Source: Roseomonas elaeocarpi (GTDB lineage Bacteria; Pseudomonadota; Alphaproteobacteria; Acetobacterales; Acetobacteraceae). From it: a stretch of DNA of 64,000 bases. Position numbers and translations under genes: made by a program. Below are positions 1-8,163 of this stretch, in pieces (position 1 is the stretch's first letter; the number at the start of each line of letters is the position of its first letter). The notes below the pieces were generated by a model that saw only the letters and a program-made list of their open reading frames with translations, was not told the origin of the DNA and did no database searches. Location: positions 62,001 through 126,000 of the forward strand of contig NZ_JBHLUN010000005.1 of NCBI RefSeq assembly GCF_042433915.1. The letters are read 5' to 3'.

Positions 1-926
1 TAGCGGTGCCGCGCGAGGTAGGCGCGCTGTGCCAGCGTCAGGATCAGCGTCACCGCCATGATGATGACGCCGTAGCTGGCCGCGGCGCCGAAGTCGGCAG
101 GGTACTGGACGGCAGCGTAGATCTCGGTGGGCACGGTACGGATGCGGACCGGCGACGCCAGGGCCAGCGGCACGTCAAACAGGCCCGCGCTGGTGACGAA
201 GACGATCACGGCACCCGCCAGCAGGGCCGGCATCACCAGGGGCAGCGTGATGTGACGTAACGTGCTGAGCAGCGAAGCACCGTGCACGCGGGCGCTGTCC
301 TCGAGCGATCCGTCCATCTGCCCCATCGGGCCACTGACGAAGAGGTAGATGTAGGGCGTGTAGAACAGCGACAGCACCCAGATGACCCCGCCGCGGCCGT
401 AGATGTCGAGGAAGTCCAGCGAAATACCGAACCAGTCCCGCGCCGTGGTCTGAACCAGCCCGCTGTGCGGAGCCAGCAGGTACATCCAGCTGAGCGCACC
501 GACGTAGGGCGACAGGAAAAAGGGCACGACGTTGAGCGTTTCGAACCAGGAGCGCCCGGGCAGATCGGTGCGCAGGGTGATCCAGGCCAGACCCAGTCCG
601 AAGACGCAGCTGAGCAGCGTCGCAGCAACGCCGCACAGGAGGGTGTTGCCGACGGCCGAGAAGAAGCGGGGGCTGGTCAGCAAGGCCGCGAAATTCGCGA
701 GCGTGAGATGGAACAGCGGCCCGTCCCACAGGACCAGGCTCTGTACCAGGGTGGCCAGGAAAGGACCGATGCTCAGGGCGCAGCCGATGAGCACCCCGGC
801 CGCCGGCAGCAGCGTCTGCCAGTTCCAGCCGAGCGAGAGCAAACGGCGCGGTGCCTCAGACGGGAAGGGCCGGTACTTCGGCAGGCGACCGTCCAGTTCT
901 CCCTCGAAGCTCATCATCTCCCCCAT
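1..926 (-). CDS. ABC transporter permease, iron/polyamine type, N-terminal half (cut by window edge)
   Basis: Inner-membrane permease of the AfuB/FbpB/PotB class, which imports Fe(III), phosphonates or polyamines with a periplasmic binding protein and an ATPase. The frame is open from the start to the window edge with no stop. About 305 residues are visible: a hydrophilic N-terminus, a first membrane helix near residues 30-55, several more helices, and an EAA-type loop (DSARVHGASLLSTLRHITLP) that contacts the ATPase. Related proteins are about 550 residues with two fused permease domains, so the C-terminal half probably lies outside. The start is uncertain: ATG at 926 is the longest choice, but a GGGGGAG purine run sits just before the ATG pair at 917/914. 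The possible remnant of its ATPase lies directly upstream (1065-1328). Class is confident; substrate is not. Confidence 0.8.
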   Translation of the reverse strand, partial: MGEMMSFEGELDGRLPKYRPFPSEAPRRLLSLGWNWQTLLPAAGVLIGCALSIGPFLATLVQSLVLWDGPLFHLTLANFAALLTSPRFFSAVGNTLLCGVAATLLSCVFGLGLAWITLRTDLPGRSWFETLNVVPFFLSPYVGALSWMYLLAPHSGLVQTTARDWFGISLDFLDIYGRGGVIWVLSLFYTPYIYLFVSGPMGQMDGSLEDSARVHGASLLSTLRHITLPLVMPALLAGAVIVFVTSAGLFDVPLALASPVRIRTVPTEIYAAVQYPADFGAAASYGVIIMAVTLILTLAQRAYLARHR

Positions 927-1064
927 GCATTTTCTTGCTTGCCCCGTTCCGGGATGAGTGATGCCGAGGCTACAGCCTGGAGCGGTGGGGGGAGACCACC
1001 GGCAGGGAAAAACAATTTTGCACAAAAGGGACGGGATCGCGCCCTGCGGCAGGGCGGTGGCGGG
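927..1064. other. intergenic region with small hairpin upstream of the permease
   Basis: No convincing gene. A palindrome GCCCTGCGGCAGGGC at 1041-1055 could fold. On the minus strand it is followed about 10 bases later by a T/A-rich stretch (988-1028), the least GC-rich patch here. It could be a weak terminator of the minus-strand operon or part of the promoter of the permease starting at 926. Confidence 0.3.
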
Positions 1065-1328
1065 TCACAGGGCCGGTCCGGCCGGGCCGGCCCAGACCGC
1101 GACCTCCTGGCCGGCGCCGCGCCGATCGGTCCTGGCGCGGTGTATCAGCAGGCGCAGCCCGCGGCCCGGCGGCACGGCAACATTTCCCCGGAGCAGCCCC
1201 ACCTCTCGCTCTGCCGCCCCGGAGCCCGGCGGCAGCGCCCTCAGCGCACCGTAAGGCAACGTGCCGGACGTGGCCTCAAGCCTTGCACCCTCGCGACCTC
1301 GAAGTCGGGCCGAGGCACCGCTCGGGGC
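1065..1328 (-). pseudogene. possible C-terminal remnant of an ABC ATPase (TOBE-like)
   Basis: An open minus-strand frame of 88 codons begins right after an in-frame TAG at 1329-1331 and ends at TGA 1065; the only internal start candidate is TTG at 1259. Its translation (for example REGARLEATSGTLPYGALRA and later EVGLLRGNVAVPPGRG) resembles the C-terminal TOBE-type tail of iron/polyamine ABC ATPases, where a line such as EVxLRPEDVxLxP is common. No Walker A, signature or Walker B sequence remains. It lies between the SsuC-type permease stop (1336) and the FbpB-type permease start (926), where that permease's ATPase would be expected. The resemblance is weak and could be chance in GC-rich DNA. 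Confidence 0.3.
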
Positions 1329-1335
1329 CTATCGC

Positions 1336-2082
1336 CTAGCGCCAGCTATCCCGTACCCGCTTCTCGAAACGGGAGGCCGTCAGGAAGGCCACCACCGACA
1401 CCAAGGTCGCAATGGCGCTGGCGCCCAGCGCCTTTTCCATGTCGAAGTCGCTCCGCGCGGCAGCGAAGAGGTAGCCCAGCCCGCTCGTGCCCATCAGGAA
1501 CTCCGCCACCATGGCGGCGAGGATGCTGTTGGCGGCAGCCAGCCGCAGCGCCACCGACCAGTCCGGGACCGCTGCCGGCAGGGCCAGTAGCCAGAGCCGG
1601 CGGCGTGTGGGGGCACCCAGCACGCGGAAAAGGTCCTCACTGCCCGCGGGCAATGCACGCAGCCCCGTGGTCGTGAAGACGAAGGCCGGGAAGAAGCAGA
1701 TGATCACGACGATCACCAGCACCGTCCGCACGTCGTAGCCGAAGATGCGCGCGAGGACCGGGATCAAGGCCACCACGGGCACCGAGGCGAACACGATGCC
1801 GAGCGGCGTCAGGAGCCCCGCCAGGAAGCGCGAAAGCCAGGTCAGGATCGCGAGGCCGGTTCCCAGTGCCACCCCGAGAACCATTCCGACGAGCGCCAGC
1901 AGCACCGTCTGTGCCGCGTTGGCGGCGTAGAGCCAGGGGTCGGCGGCAAGGCTCCTCAGCATCGCCGCGGGGCTCGGGAGCACGATGCTGTTCACGCCGC
2001 TCAAACCCACCCAGACCTGCCAGCACAGCAGGATCGCGAGGATACCCCAGGAGGCTCGCAGGGCCCGCAGCACGTTGCTCAT
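1336..2082 (-). CDS. ABC transporter permease (SsuC/TauC/ThiX type)
   Basis: Inner-membrane permease of 248 residues, the usual size for the nitrate/taurine/pyrimidine-precursor family. The start is ATG at 2082, overlapping the upstream permease stop by four bases (ATGA), so a longer upstream frame is rejected. It has about six hydrophobic segments and an EAA-like loop (EDLFRVLGAPTRRRLWLLAL) near residues 150-170 for docking the ATPase. It is the last gene of the five-gene minus-strand operon and probably forms a heterodimer with the 2079-2828 permease. Transport role is certain from the family; the substrate is inferred only from the operon. Confidence 0.88.
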   Translation of the reverse strand: MSNVLRALRASWGILAILLCWQVWVGLSGVNSIVLPSPAAMLRSLAADPWLYAANAAQTVLLALVGMVLGVALGTGLAILTWLSRFLAGLLTPLGIVFASVPVVALIPVLARIFGYDVRTVLVIVVIICFFPAFVFTTTGLRALPAGSEDLFRVLGAPTRRRLWLLALPAAVPDWSVALRLAAANSILAAMVAEFLMGTSGLGYLFAAARSDFDMEKALGASAIATLVSVVAFLTASRFEKRVRDSWR

Positions 2083-2828
2083 CGCAGTCGCGCCACGACG
2101 CCGCGATGCAATGCGCCGAAGAGCCCGAAGAGGCTGAGGGACACCACTACCGCCAGCAGCACCGCACTCCACAGGAGGGGGATCTGGAAGTTCTGCATCG
2201 CATTGATCACGAGCACACCGAGGCCACGCGGCGCGCCGAACCATTCCCCGATGATGACGCCGATCAGCGCCCCGGGCGCGGCCAGGCGCAGTCCGCTGAC
2301 GATGGTGGGCAGCGCCATCGGCAGGTCCAGCCGCAGAAGGCGCGTCCAGCGCCCGCCGCCGAGCACCTGCACGAGGTCGCGCAGCGCGGGTGGCGTGACG
2401 GCCAGCCCCGAGGCGGCGGAAACATAAAGGATGAAGAAGGTGTTCAGCGCCGCCAGCGTCGCCGGGGTTCCCTCGCGTCCCACCACCAGGATCAGCAGCG
2501 GTGCCAGCGCCACGGACGGGATGGCATGGATAAAGGCATTGGTGCGGTCCAACCCCGCATGCAGCATCGGCAGCAGATGCGTCACCACGGCCGCCAGCAG
2601 GCCGATCACCCCACCGATCGCGTAGCCGGTGCCGAGCGAGGAGAGCGTCGCCCCCAGAGCGCGCGCAAAAAGCGGCTGGCGGTTCGGATCGGCCAGCATG
2701 GCGAGCACGGTTGAGAGCGGCGGCCAGCTCAGGCCCAGCCAGCGCTCCTGCCCCACCACCTCCCAGGCCGCGAGGAAGGCGAGGGTCCCCAGCGCCCCCA
2801 GCAGCCAGCCACGCCGCGTCTCGCTCAT
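2079..2828 (-). CDS. ABC transporter permease (SsuC/TauC type)
   Basis: A 249-residue inner-membrane permease with an N-terminal anchor helix (residues 9-25) and five further hydrophobic segments. The loop after RDLVQVLGGGRWTRLLRLDL is the EAA coupling helix. Both ends overlap neighbouring genes by four bases, with the ATPase upstream (2825-2828) and the second permease downstream (2079-2082), so translation is probably coupled. Two different permeases with one ATPase suggest a heterodimeric channel. The family moves sulfonates, nitrate, thiamine precursors or related small molecules. Confidence 0.88.
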   Translation of the reverse strand: MSETRRGWLLGALGTLAFLAAWEVVGQERWLGLSWPPLSTVLAMLADPNRQPLFARALGATLSSLGTGYAIGGVIGLLAAVVTHLLPMLHAGLDRTNAFIHAIPSVALAPLLILVVGREGTPATLAALNTFFILYVSAASGLAVTPPALRDLVQVLGGGRWTRLLRLDLPMALPTIVSGLRLAAPGALIGVIIGEWFGAPRGLGVLVINAMQNFQIPLLWSAVLLAVVVSLSLFGLFGALHRGVVARLR

Positions 2829-3619
2829 GCCAGCCTCGCGACGTTCAGCCCTGCGGTGGGAACGAGCGCATCCGTCAGGTCATCCGCCATCTGGTGGAAC
2901 AGTTCGGTGCGCATGATGGAAGGATCGCGCGGCCGTTCGAAGGGCACTTCCACGACGCGCGCAACGCGCCCGGGGCGGCCGCTGAGAACGATGATGCGGT
3001 CCGACAGGAACAGCGCTTCCCCGACATCGTGCGTCACCAGCAGAGTGGTGGTGCGCTGCTCGGTCCAGATGCGCTGCAACTCGATGTTCATGCCGCGCCG
3101 CGTCACCGCATCCAGCGCGCCGAAGGGCTCGTCCAGCAGCAGCACGTCGGGCTTCAGCACCAGGGCGCGGGCGATGGCCACGCGCTGGCGCATCCCGCCC
3201 GAGAGCTGGCGCGGACGGGCTTTCTCGAAGCCGGACAGGCCCACGAGCCGGATCAGCGAGGCAACGCGCGCGGCATCCACCCGCATCCCGGCGACCTTGA
3301 AGGGCAGGGCGATGTTGGCGGCCACGTCCAGCCAGGGCAGCAGCGCGTGGTCCTGAAAGGCGACGCCGAGGCGGTGACGGCGGGAAAGCTCGGCCGGCGG
3401 GCGGCCCTCCACCGTCACCCGTCCGGCACTCGGCTCCTCCAACGCGGCCACGAGGCGCAGGATGGTGCTCTTGCCGCAGCCGCTGGGCCCGAGCAGCGTC
3501 ACGAACTCCCCCTCCGCCAGGGATAGGGAAACGTCGTCGAGCGCGGTGAACTGTCGCCCGTCGTCCAGTCGGAAGTTCTTGGTGACGCCCTCGACGGCAA
3601 TAGCCGGTTGCGACCCCAT
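2825..3619 (-). CDS. ABC transporter ATP-binding protein (SsuB/TauB type)
   Basis: Cytoplasmic ATPase of 264 residues powering the transporter. All motifs are intact: Walker A GPSGCGKST at residues 44-52, Q-loop FQD around Q89, signature LSGGM at 139-143, Walker B LLLDEP at 160-165, and the switch His in LLVTHD. The start ATG at 3619 shares one base with the TGA of the amidohydrolase (TGATG), and the stop overlaps the next permease by four bases. A much longer open frame running upstream is the antisense shadow of the amidohydrolase and is not used. No regulatory C-terminal domain is present, as is normal for this subfamily. Confidence 0.93.
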   Translation of the reverse strand: MGSQPAIAVEGVTKNFRLDDGRQFTALDDVSLSLAEGEFVTLLGPSGCGKSTILRLVAALEEPSAGRVTVEGRPPAELSRRHRLGVAFQDHALLPWLDVAANIALPFKVAGMRVDAARVASLIRLVGLSGFEKARPRQLSGGMRQRVAIARALVLKPDVLLLDEPFGALDAVTRRGMNIELQRIWTEQRTTTLLVTHDVGEALFLSDRIIVLSGRPGRVARVVEVPFERPRDPSIMRTELFHQMADDLTDALVPTAGLNVARLA

Positions 3620-5028
3620 CAGGACGTCACGGCAGCATCGAAGCGCGCCATGATCTCCGGCCGGCGCTGCTTCAGCCGGGCGCGGATCTCCTCCAGGTCC
3701 ACCGTCAGCAGGCGGCGGTCCTTCACCACCAGCGCACCATCGACGATGACGTCCTGCACGTCGCGTCCCACGATGCAGGAGGACGCCAGGAAGAGCGGGT
3801 CCTCCGCCCCCATCTGGTCGGGGTCGGTGGTCTGCACGAGGATGAGGTCGGCGCGCTTGCCGACTTCCAGGCTGCCGATCTCGTCGCCCAGGCCCAGCGA
3901 GCGCGCTCCGCCGCGGGTCGCGATCTTCAGCAGTTCCTCGGCGCTCATCGGCACGCGCTGGTGGTAGGGATGGCCGATCTGCGCCGCCTGGCCGACGCGT
4001 GCCGCATGGGCCACCTGGAAGATGTCCATCGTGTTCGCGCCGGCCGCGCCATCCGTGCCCATCCCGATCGGCACGCCGCGCCGCCACATGTCCTGCAGCC
4101 GCGGAACGCCGATGCCGTAGTTGCCCCATGCGCAGTGACAGGCCGAGAGCTTGTGCTCGACGTAAAGGTCCACCTCTTCGGCCGAAAGGGTGACGGAGTG
4201 GGCGCAATGCAGGTGGGAACCGAGCACGCCCAGGCTGTCGAGGTACTCCGTCGGGCGGCGGCCGAAGTTCTCCAGCGCGTAGTCCACCTCGTAGGTGCCC
4301 TCGCCGAGATGGGTGTGGATCTTCACCCCCTCGGCCTTGGCGGCGTCGGAAAGCGCGCTGATCAGCTCGGGCGTGCAGACGATGATCTGGCGCATCGACA
4401 TCCAGGCCTGCACGCGGCGGCCGTCGCCCTTCCATCGGCGCACGAGGGCAAGGTTGCGATCGAAGGCCTGTTCCGTCGACATCAGCATGGAGCCCGGCAC
4501 GGTGCGCCCGGCGAAGGCCGTGTTCTGGTCCACCGTGGAAAGCGCGACGTAGCCGCGGATGCCGATCTCCTCCGCCGCGCGGGCCATCTCGTCGGGATGC
4601 GGGCCACCGGCTTCGGCGAAGCAGGTCGTGCCGCACAGCAGCATGTTGGCGTAGGTGACCAGGCCGCTGAGGTGGACGTCCTCCGGCTCCAGCAGCCCCT
4701 CGAAGGGGATGTAGTAGTTCTTCCAGGGCGGGTTGCGCAGCGGCCCCTTGCGGCTGAGCTCGGAAAGCTTGCCGCGCAGGAGCTGCTGGGCCGTGTGCAC
4801 GTGCCCGTCGATCAGGCCCGGCATCGCGATGCGCCCGCGGCCGTCGATCACGGTGCTGGCCCGGATCTCCCCGGCCATGGCGTTCGGGCCGATCCAGGCG
4901 AGGCGGCCGCCGGCCACCGCGACGGCCCCGTCGCGCAGCACCGTGCCCGCATCATCCATGGTCACGACGTCGCAGCCGCGGACAAGGATGTCCACGGTGC
5001 CGGCAGGTCGTTCGGTGGTCATGCTCAC
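3619..5028 (-). CDS. amidohydrolase family deaminase/hydrolase
   Basis: Metal-dependent hydrolase of 469 residues in the AtzB/TrzN/guanine-deaminase/SAH-deaminase group. Visible metal and catalytic elements are GHVHT (H76, H78), HTHLGEG (H240, E243), HCAHSVT (H274, H277) and the GTDGA Asp near D326, in the right order for a class with one divalent metal. The family removes amino or chloro groups from N-heterocycles (guanine, cytosine, triazines, SAH). It lies inside an ABC-importer operon between binding protein and ATPase, so the imported compound is probably its substrate or a precursor. It overlaps the upstream stop by four bases. The exact substrate cannot be read from the sequence. Confidence 0.9.
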   Translation of the reverse strand: MSMTTERPAGTVDILVRGCDVVTMDDAGTVLRDGAVAVAGGRLAWIGPNAMAGEIRASTVIDGRGRIAMPGLIDGHVHTAQQLLRGKLSELSRKGPLRNPPWKNYYIPFEGLLEPEDVHLSGLVTYANMLLCGTTCFAEAGGPHPDEMARAAEEIGIRGYVALSTVDQNTAFAGRTVPGSMLMSTEQAFDRNLALVRRWKGDGRRVQAWMSMRQIIVCTPELISALSDAAKAEGVKIHTHLGEGTYEVDYALENFGRRPTEYLDSLGVLGSHLHCAHSVTLSAEEVDLYVEHKLSACHCAWGNYGIGVPRLQDMWRRGVPIGMGTDGAAGANTMDIFQVAHAARVGQAAQIGHPYHQRVPMSAEELLKIATRGGARSLGLGDEIGSLEVGKRADLILVQTTDPDQMGAEDPLFLASSCIVGRDVQDVIVDGALVVKDRRLLTVDLEEIRARLKQRRPEIMARFDAAVTS

Positions 5029-6044
5029 AGCCCCTGATGCGCCTCGGCGACGATGGAGAAGTCGGCGACACGGTCGATGTCCGGCAGGTTGGTGCGCCCC
5101 GTGGCCCGGGCGGCGTCATACATGGTGCCGCGCATCAGGTCACGGTCGAGCGAGAGCAGCGGCTTGTTCGGCTCGTCATAGTGCGTGAGCGGGATCTGCA
5201 GGACGTTCTGCCGGGCCTGCTGCTTGGGGTCGAGGCCGAAATCCACGCCGTAGCGTTCCACCGCGAGCTTCGGCGCCAGGGTCGGGTCGCGCTCGTTCTC
5301 GGTCATTCCCTGGATCAGCCCGCGAACGAAGCCGACCGCGAGCGGCCGGCTGCGCTCCAGATAAGCGCGCGGCGCGGCGAGCACGGCGCCGTAGGAGCGG
5401 AAGCCGAGATCGTCGAAGCTCGTGAAGAAGAAGTCCTTGTTCAGCGTCATCCCCATGTTCTCGAGCGTGATGACCTGATTGGTGCTGAAGGCCGTGTAGC
5501 CATCGCCCTGGCCACTCAGCAGCGGCTCGGGCGAGAAGCCGGCGGGCACCTGCGTCCAGCGCGGCGGCAGCTTGGCAATGGCGAGCGTCGCATCAATTGC
5601 CGTCTTTTCCGGCGCACCCTGGGCGAGGATGCGGGCATCGACGAGGTCGGCCGGCGTGCGGATCGGCCGCTTGGGAAGGGAGATGATGCCGAGCGGGTTC
5701 TTCGCGAAGACCGCGGCGATCATGACGAAGTCGTTGCCCCGCCCAACCGCGTCCAGGAAGGGGAACCAGCTCGTGTAGCCAAGATCGGCGCGTCCGGCGG
5801 CGAGCACGACCGGGGCGGCGGGGGCATTGGGGCCGCCCGGGGCCCAGTCGAGGTCCACCCCGTTCTTCAGGAACAGGCCCTTGTCCAGCGCTACCCACTC
5901 ACCGGCGTACTGGACGTTAGGGATCCAGCCCAGCTGCAGCCTCACCTTCGTCGCCGTCTGGGCGCTGGCGCTCCGAACCAGTCCAGGGACGGCCAATCCG
6001 GCCAGAGCGAGGCCGGATAGGAATTGGCGGCGGTGAGGAAGCAT
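5025..6044 (-). CDS. ABC substrate-binding protein, NMT1/THI5-like
   Basis: Exported binding protein of 339 residues. The N-terminus (HRRQFLSGLALAGLAVPG ... SASAQ) looks like a Tat signal with AxA cleavage near residue 29. The mature part begins RLQLGWIPNVQYAGEWVALD, typical of the NMT1/THI5 family that binds pyrimidine-type thiamine precursors, formylaminopyrimidines, riboflavin or similar ring compounds. It is the first gene of the operon (binding protein, amidohydrolase, ATPase, two permeases), with a 420-base leader/promoter region before it. A flat nitrogen heterocycle fits both this fold and the amidohydrolase, but that is inference. Confidence 0.9.
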   Translation of the reverse strand: MLPHRRQFLSGLALAGLAVPGLVRSASAQTATKVRLQLGWIPNVQYAGEWVALDKGLFLKNGVDLDWAPGGPNAPAAPVVLAAGRADLGYTSWFPFLDAVGRGNDFVMIAAVFAKNPLGIISLPKRPIRTPADLVDARILAQGAPEKTAIDATLAIAKLPPRWTQVPAGFSPEPLLSGQGDGYTAFSTNQVITLENMGMTLNKDFFFTSFDDLGFRSYGAVLAAPRAYLERSRPLAVGFVRGLIQGMTENERDPTLAPKLAVERYGVDFGLDPKQQARQNVLQIPLTHYDEPNKPLLSLDRDLMRGTMYDAARATGRTNLPDIDRVADFSIVAEAHQGL

Positions 6045-6467
6045 ATCACGGACCCTGGAGTTCTATGAGGTTCGACCCCTTCTCTCCGAGAAGCGGCCTG
6101 AGCGGGGGCGCGAGGGATGATGCGCCCTCGAACCCTACGGCAAACCCTACAGCAAAAATCAGACCGCGCTCACCGGCCCGACGGGTGGTAATGGCCGTTC
6201 GGAGATCCGGCACGCTGGCTGGGCCTGGCGGCCTCGATCGGCAGGGTGCTGAACCCAGTGGCAAGAGGTTCTTTGCCGCCCTTCGAACACCCGAGGAGGC
6301 GTGGATCGCGCCCGTCGAGGGGCACGCCGGCCGTTCAATGAGCAGTCTGAATGGCGGCCAGGTGCACGCGCGGGCCAGCGATGGTGAAACCCCGGCCCGA
6401 CCGGCACCCGGATTGGACAGCCGGCCGCACCCGCCGCATCCTCGGTGCCGTGATCAGGAGGTCGGGT
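6045..6467. other. divergent intergenic region
   Basis: Separates the minus-strand ABC operon from the plus-strand M20 peptidase. It holds a 12-base tandem repeat (6131-6154), a dyad CGAGGG-N8-CCCTCG just before it (about 6110-6130), and a strong AGGAGG Shine-Dalgarno at 6456-6461 for the peptidase. No open frame here looks coding. I see no TPP or other recognisable riboswitch core. Confidence 0.5.
6131..6154. repeat. 12-base tandem repeat, possible operator
   Basis: Two head-to-tail copies, AACCCTACGGCA and AACCCTACAGCA, differing at one base and followed by AAAA. They lie about 90 bases upstream of the binding-protein start in the least GC-rich part of the divergent region. Two sites one helical turn apart suit a regulator dimer, but no regulator gene is adjacent. 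Confidence 0.4.
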
Positions 6468-7862
6468 ATGGCTAGTCGTGAAGCTGCGCTGGAGCGTGCG
6501 TACCGGAGCTTCGACGAGGGTTTCCGGGAGCGCCTCGCCGCGCTGGTGGCGATCCCGTCGACCTCGCAGGACGAGGGGCACCTCGATGACTGCCGCCGCT
6601 ACCTGGCCGACGCCTTGCAGCCCTGGCTGAAAGGGATGGGCTTCACGGTGGCGGTCCACCCCAACCCGGAACCCGGCTTCGGCCCGATCCTCACCGGCGC
6701 GCGCATCGAGGACCCGTCGCGTCCCACGGTGCTGCTCTACGGCCACGGCGACACGGTGCGCGGCCTGGACGACCAGTGGTCCGAAGGGCTCAAGCCCTGG
6801 ACGCTGACGGAGCGCGACGGGCGCTGGTACGGGCGCGGCACGGTGGACAACAAGGGCCAGCACGCCCTCAACCTCGCGGCGCTGGAAGCGGTGCTGGCCG
6901 AGCGCGGCGGCCGCCTCGGCTTCAACATCAAGGTACTCATCGAGACCTGCGAGGAGCGCGGCTCGGCCGGCCTGCGCCGGTTCGTGTTCGACCATGCCGA
7001 TGAACTGGCGGCCGACGTGCTGATCGCCTCGGACGGCCCGCGCGTGGAGCCCGAGCTTCCCACCGTCGCCACCGGCACGCGCGGCACCTGGCACTTCGAC
7101 CTCACGGTGCCGCTGCGCCAGGGCGGGGTGCACAGCGGCCACTGGGGTGGCCTGACGCCCGACCCGGCGGTGATCCTGAGCCACGCGCTGGCCTCGATCT
7201 GCGACCGCCGCGGCAAGATCCTGGTGCGCGGCTGGCTGGCCGGCGACACCGTGCCGCCCGCGATCCGCGAGGTCCTGCGCGGCTGCCCCGTGGGCGGCGC
7301 CGGCGAGGCCGCCACGATCGACGAGAACTGGGGCGAGCCCGGCCTCACCTCGGCCGAGAAGATCTATGGCTGGAACAGCTTCATCGTGCTGGCGATGATC
7401 TCCGGCCGCCCGGAGAACCCGGTCAACGCCGTGGCCCCCGACGCCCGCGCCACCTGCCAGATCCGCTACACCGTGGACACCGATCCCTCGACCTTCGAGG
7501 CGGTGCTGCGCCGCCACCTCGATGAGCACGGCTTCCCCGAGGTCCGGATCGAGAAGGCCGGCCTGCGCATGCCCGCCAGCCGCACCAGCCCGGACCACCC
7601 CTGGGTGCAATGGGCGGTGCGCAGCATCGGCTCGGCGCTGGACAAGCGCGTGCAGGTCATCCCCAACACCTCCGGCGGCCTGCCGGGCGACGTGTTCGTG
7701 GACGCGCTGGGCGTGCCGCTGGTCTGGGTGCCGCACTCCTACAACGGCTGCAAGCAGCACGGCCCGGACGAGCACGCCATTCCCGCCACGCTGCGCGAGG
7801 GCATCGGCGCCTTCGCCGCGATGTACTGGGACCTGGGCGAGGCGGGCACGCCCAACCGCTGA
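6468..7862 (+). CDS. M20 family metallopeptidase (dipeptidase-like)
   Basis: Cytoplasmic zinc amidohydrolase of 464 residues. The start ATG 6468 is fixed by AGGAGG six bases upstream; a longer upstream frame is rejected. M20 ligands are visible: GHGDT (H93, D95), the bridging Asp in GRGTVDNKG (D127), the catalytic/ligand pair in ETCEERGS (E162, E163), SDGPR (D189), and a C-terminal His in QHGPDEH. A dimerisation (lid) domain lies between about residues 200 and 330. The family cleaves dipeptides, N-acyl or N-carbamoyl amino acids. It stands alone on the plus strand, and a GC-rich hairpin follows at 7875. The substrate is not determined. Confidence 0.9.
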   Translation: MASREAALERAYRSFDEGFRERLAALVAIPSTSQDEGHLDDCRRYLADALQPWLKGMGFTVAVHPNPEPGFGPILTGARIEDPSRPTVLLYGHGDTVRGLDDQWSEGLKPWTLTERDGRWYGRGTVDNKGQHALNLAALEAVLAERGGRLGFNIKVLIETCEERGSAGLRRFVFDHADELAADVLIASDGPRVEPELPTVATGTRGTWHFDLTVPLRQGGVHSGHWGGLTPDPAVILSHALASICDRRGKILVRGWLAGDTVPPAIREVLRGCPVGGAGEAATIDENWGEPGLTSAEKIYGWNSFIVLAMISGRPENPVNAVAPDARATCQIRYTVDTDPSTFEAVLRRHLDEHGFPEVRIEKAGLRMPASRTSPDHPWVQWAVRSIGSALDKRVQVIPNTSGGLPGDVFVDALGVPLVWVPHSYNGCKQHGPDEHAIPATLREGIGAFAAMYWDLGEAGTPNR

Positions 7863-8163
7863 GCCGCACGGCCGGCCGCGGTGGAAACGCCGCGGCTCTC
7901 CTCCGCGGCGAGGGCGCGTCTCGCGACGGCTGCCGCCGCGTGGCGCGCACCGGGGGTCTGCCCGTGCCGGGAGGGAGCGGCAAGGGGGGACCAGGGCAGA
8001 ATGTGACATTATCGGAACATTCCGTGTGTCAAAACTGCAACGACGGTACATACCCCGGTTGCACCGGGGCGGTTTCCTGCCACCCGTCCATGAAATGATA
8101 TAGCCGGCCCGCAACGGTGGCGGCAGGAATGGCGCAGCGATCACCACCGGATGGAGCTGGCGC
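7863..8163. other. intergenic region, M20 peptidase to HWE kinase
   Basis: Contains the hairpin at 7875-7896. Further on, a lower-GC stretch (about 8000-8110) carries the short dyad CGGAA-CA-TTCCG near 8013-8024, possibly an operator for the kinase gene. A GGAG lies just before the kinase ATG. No gene seen. Confidence 0.4.
7875..7896 (+). terminator. hairpin after M20 peptidase
   Basis: Seven-base stem GCCGCGG / CCGCGGC with an eight-base loop, 12 bases after the stop and followed by a pyrimidine run TCTCCTCC rather than a true U-tract. A plausible but not canonical terminator. Confidence 0.4.

Noticed and set aside
6045..6160. Riboswitch (TPP or similar) before the binding-protein gene
   Set aside because: No conserved CTGAGA-type or other known aptamer core could be found; only repeats and a simple dyad are seen.
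8000..8110. Alphaproteobacterial EcfG (GGAAC-N16/17-CGTT) promoter before the HWE kinase
   Set aside because: GGAAC is present but no CGTT lies at the required spacing.
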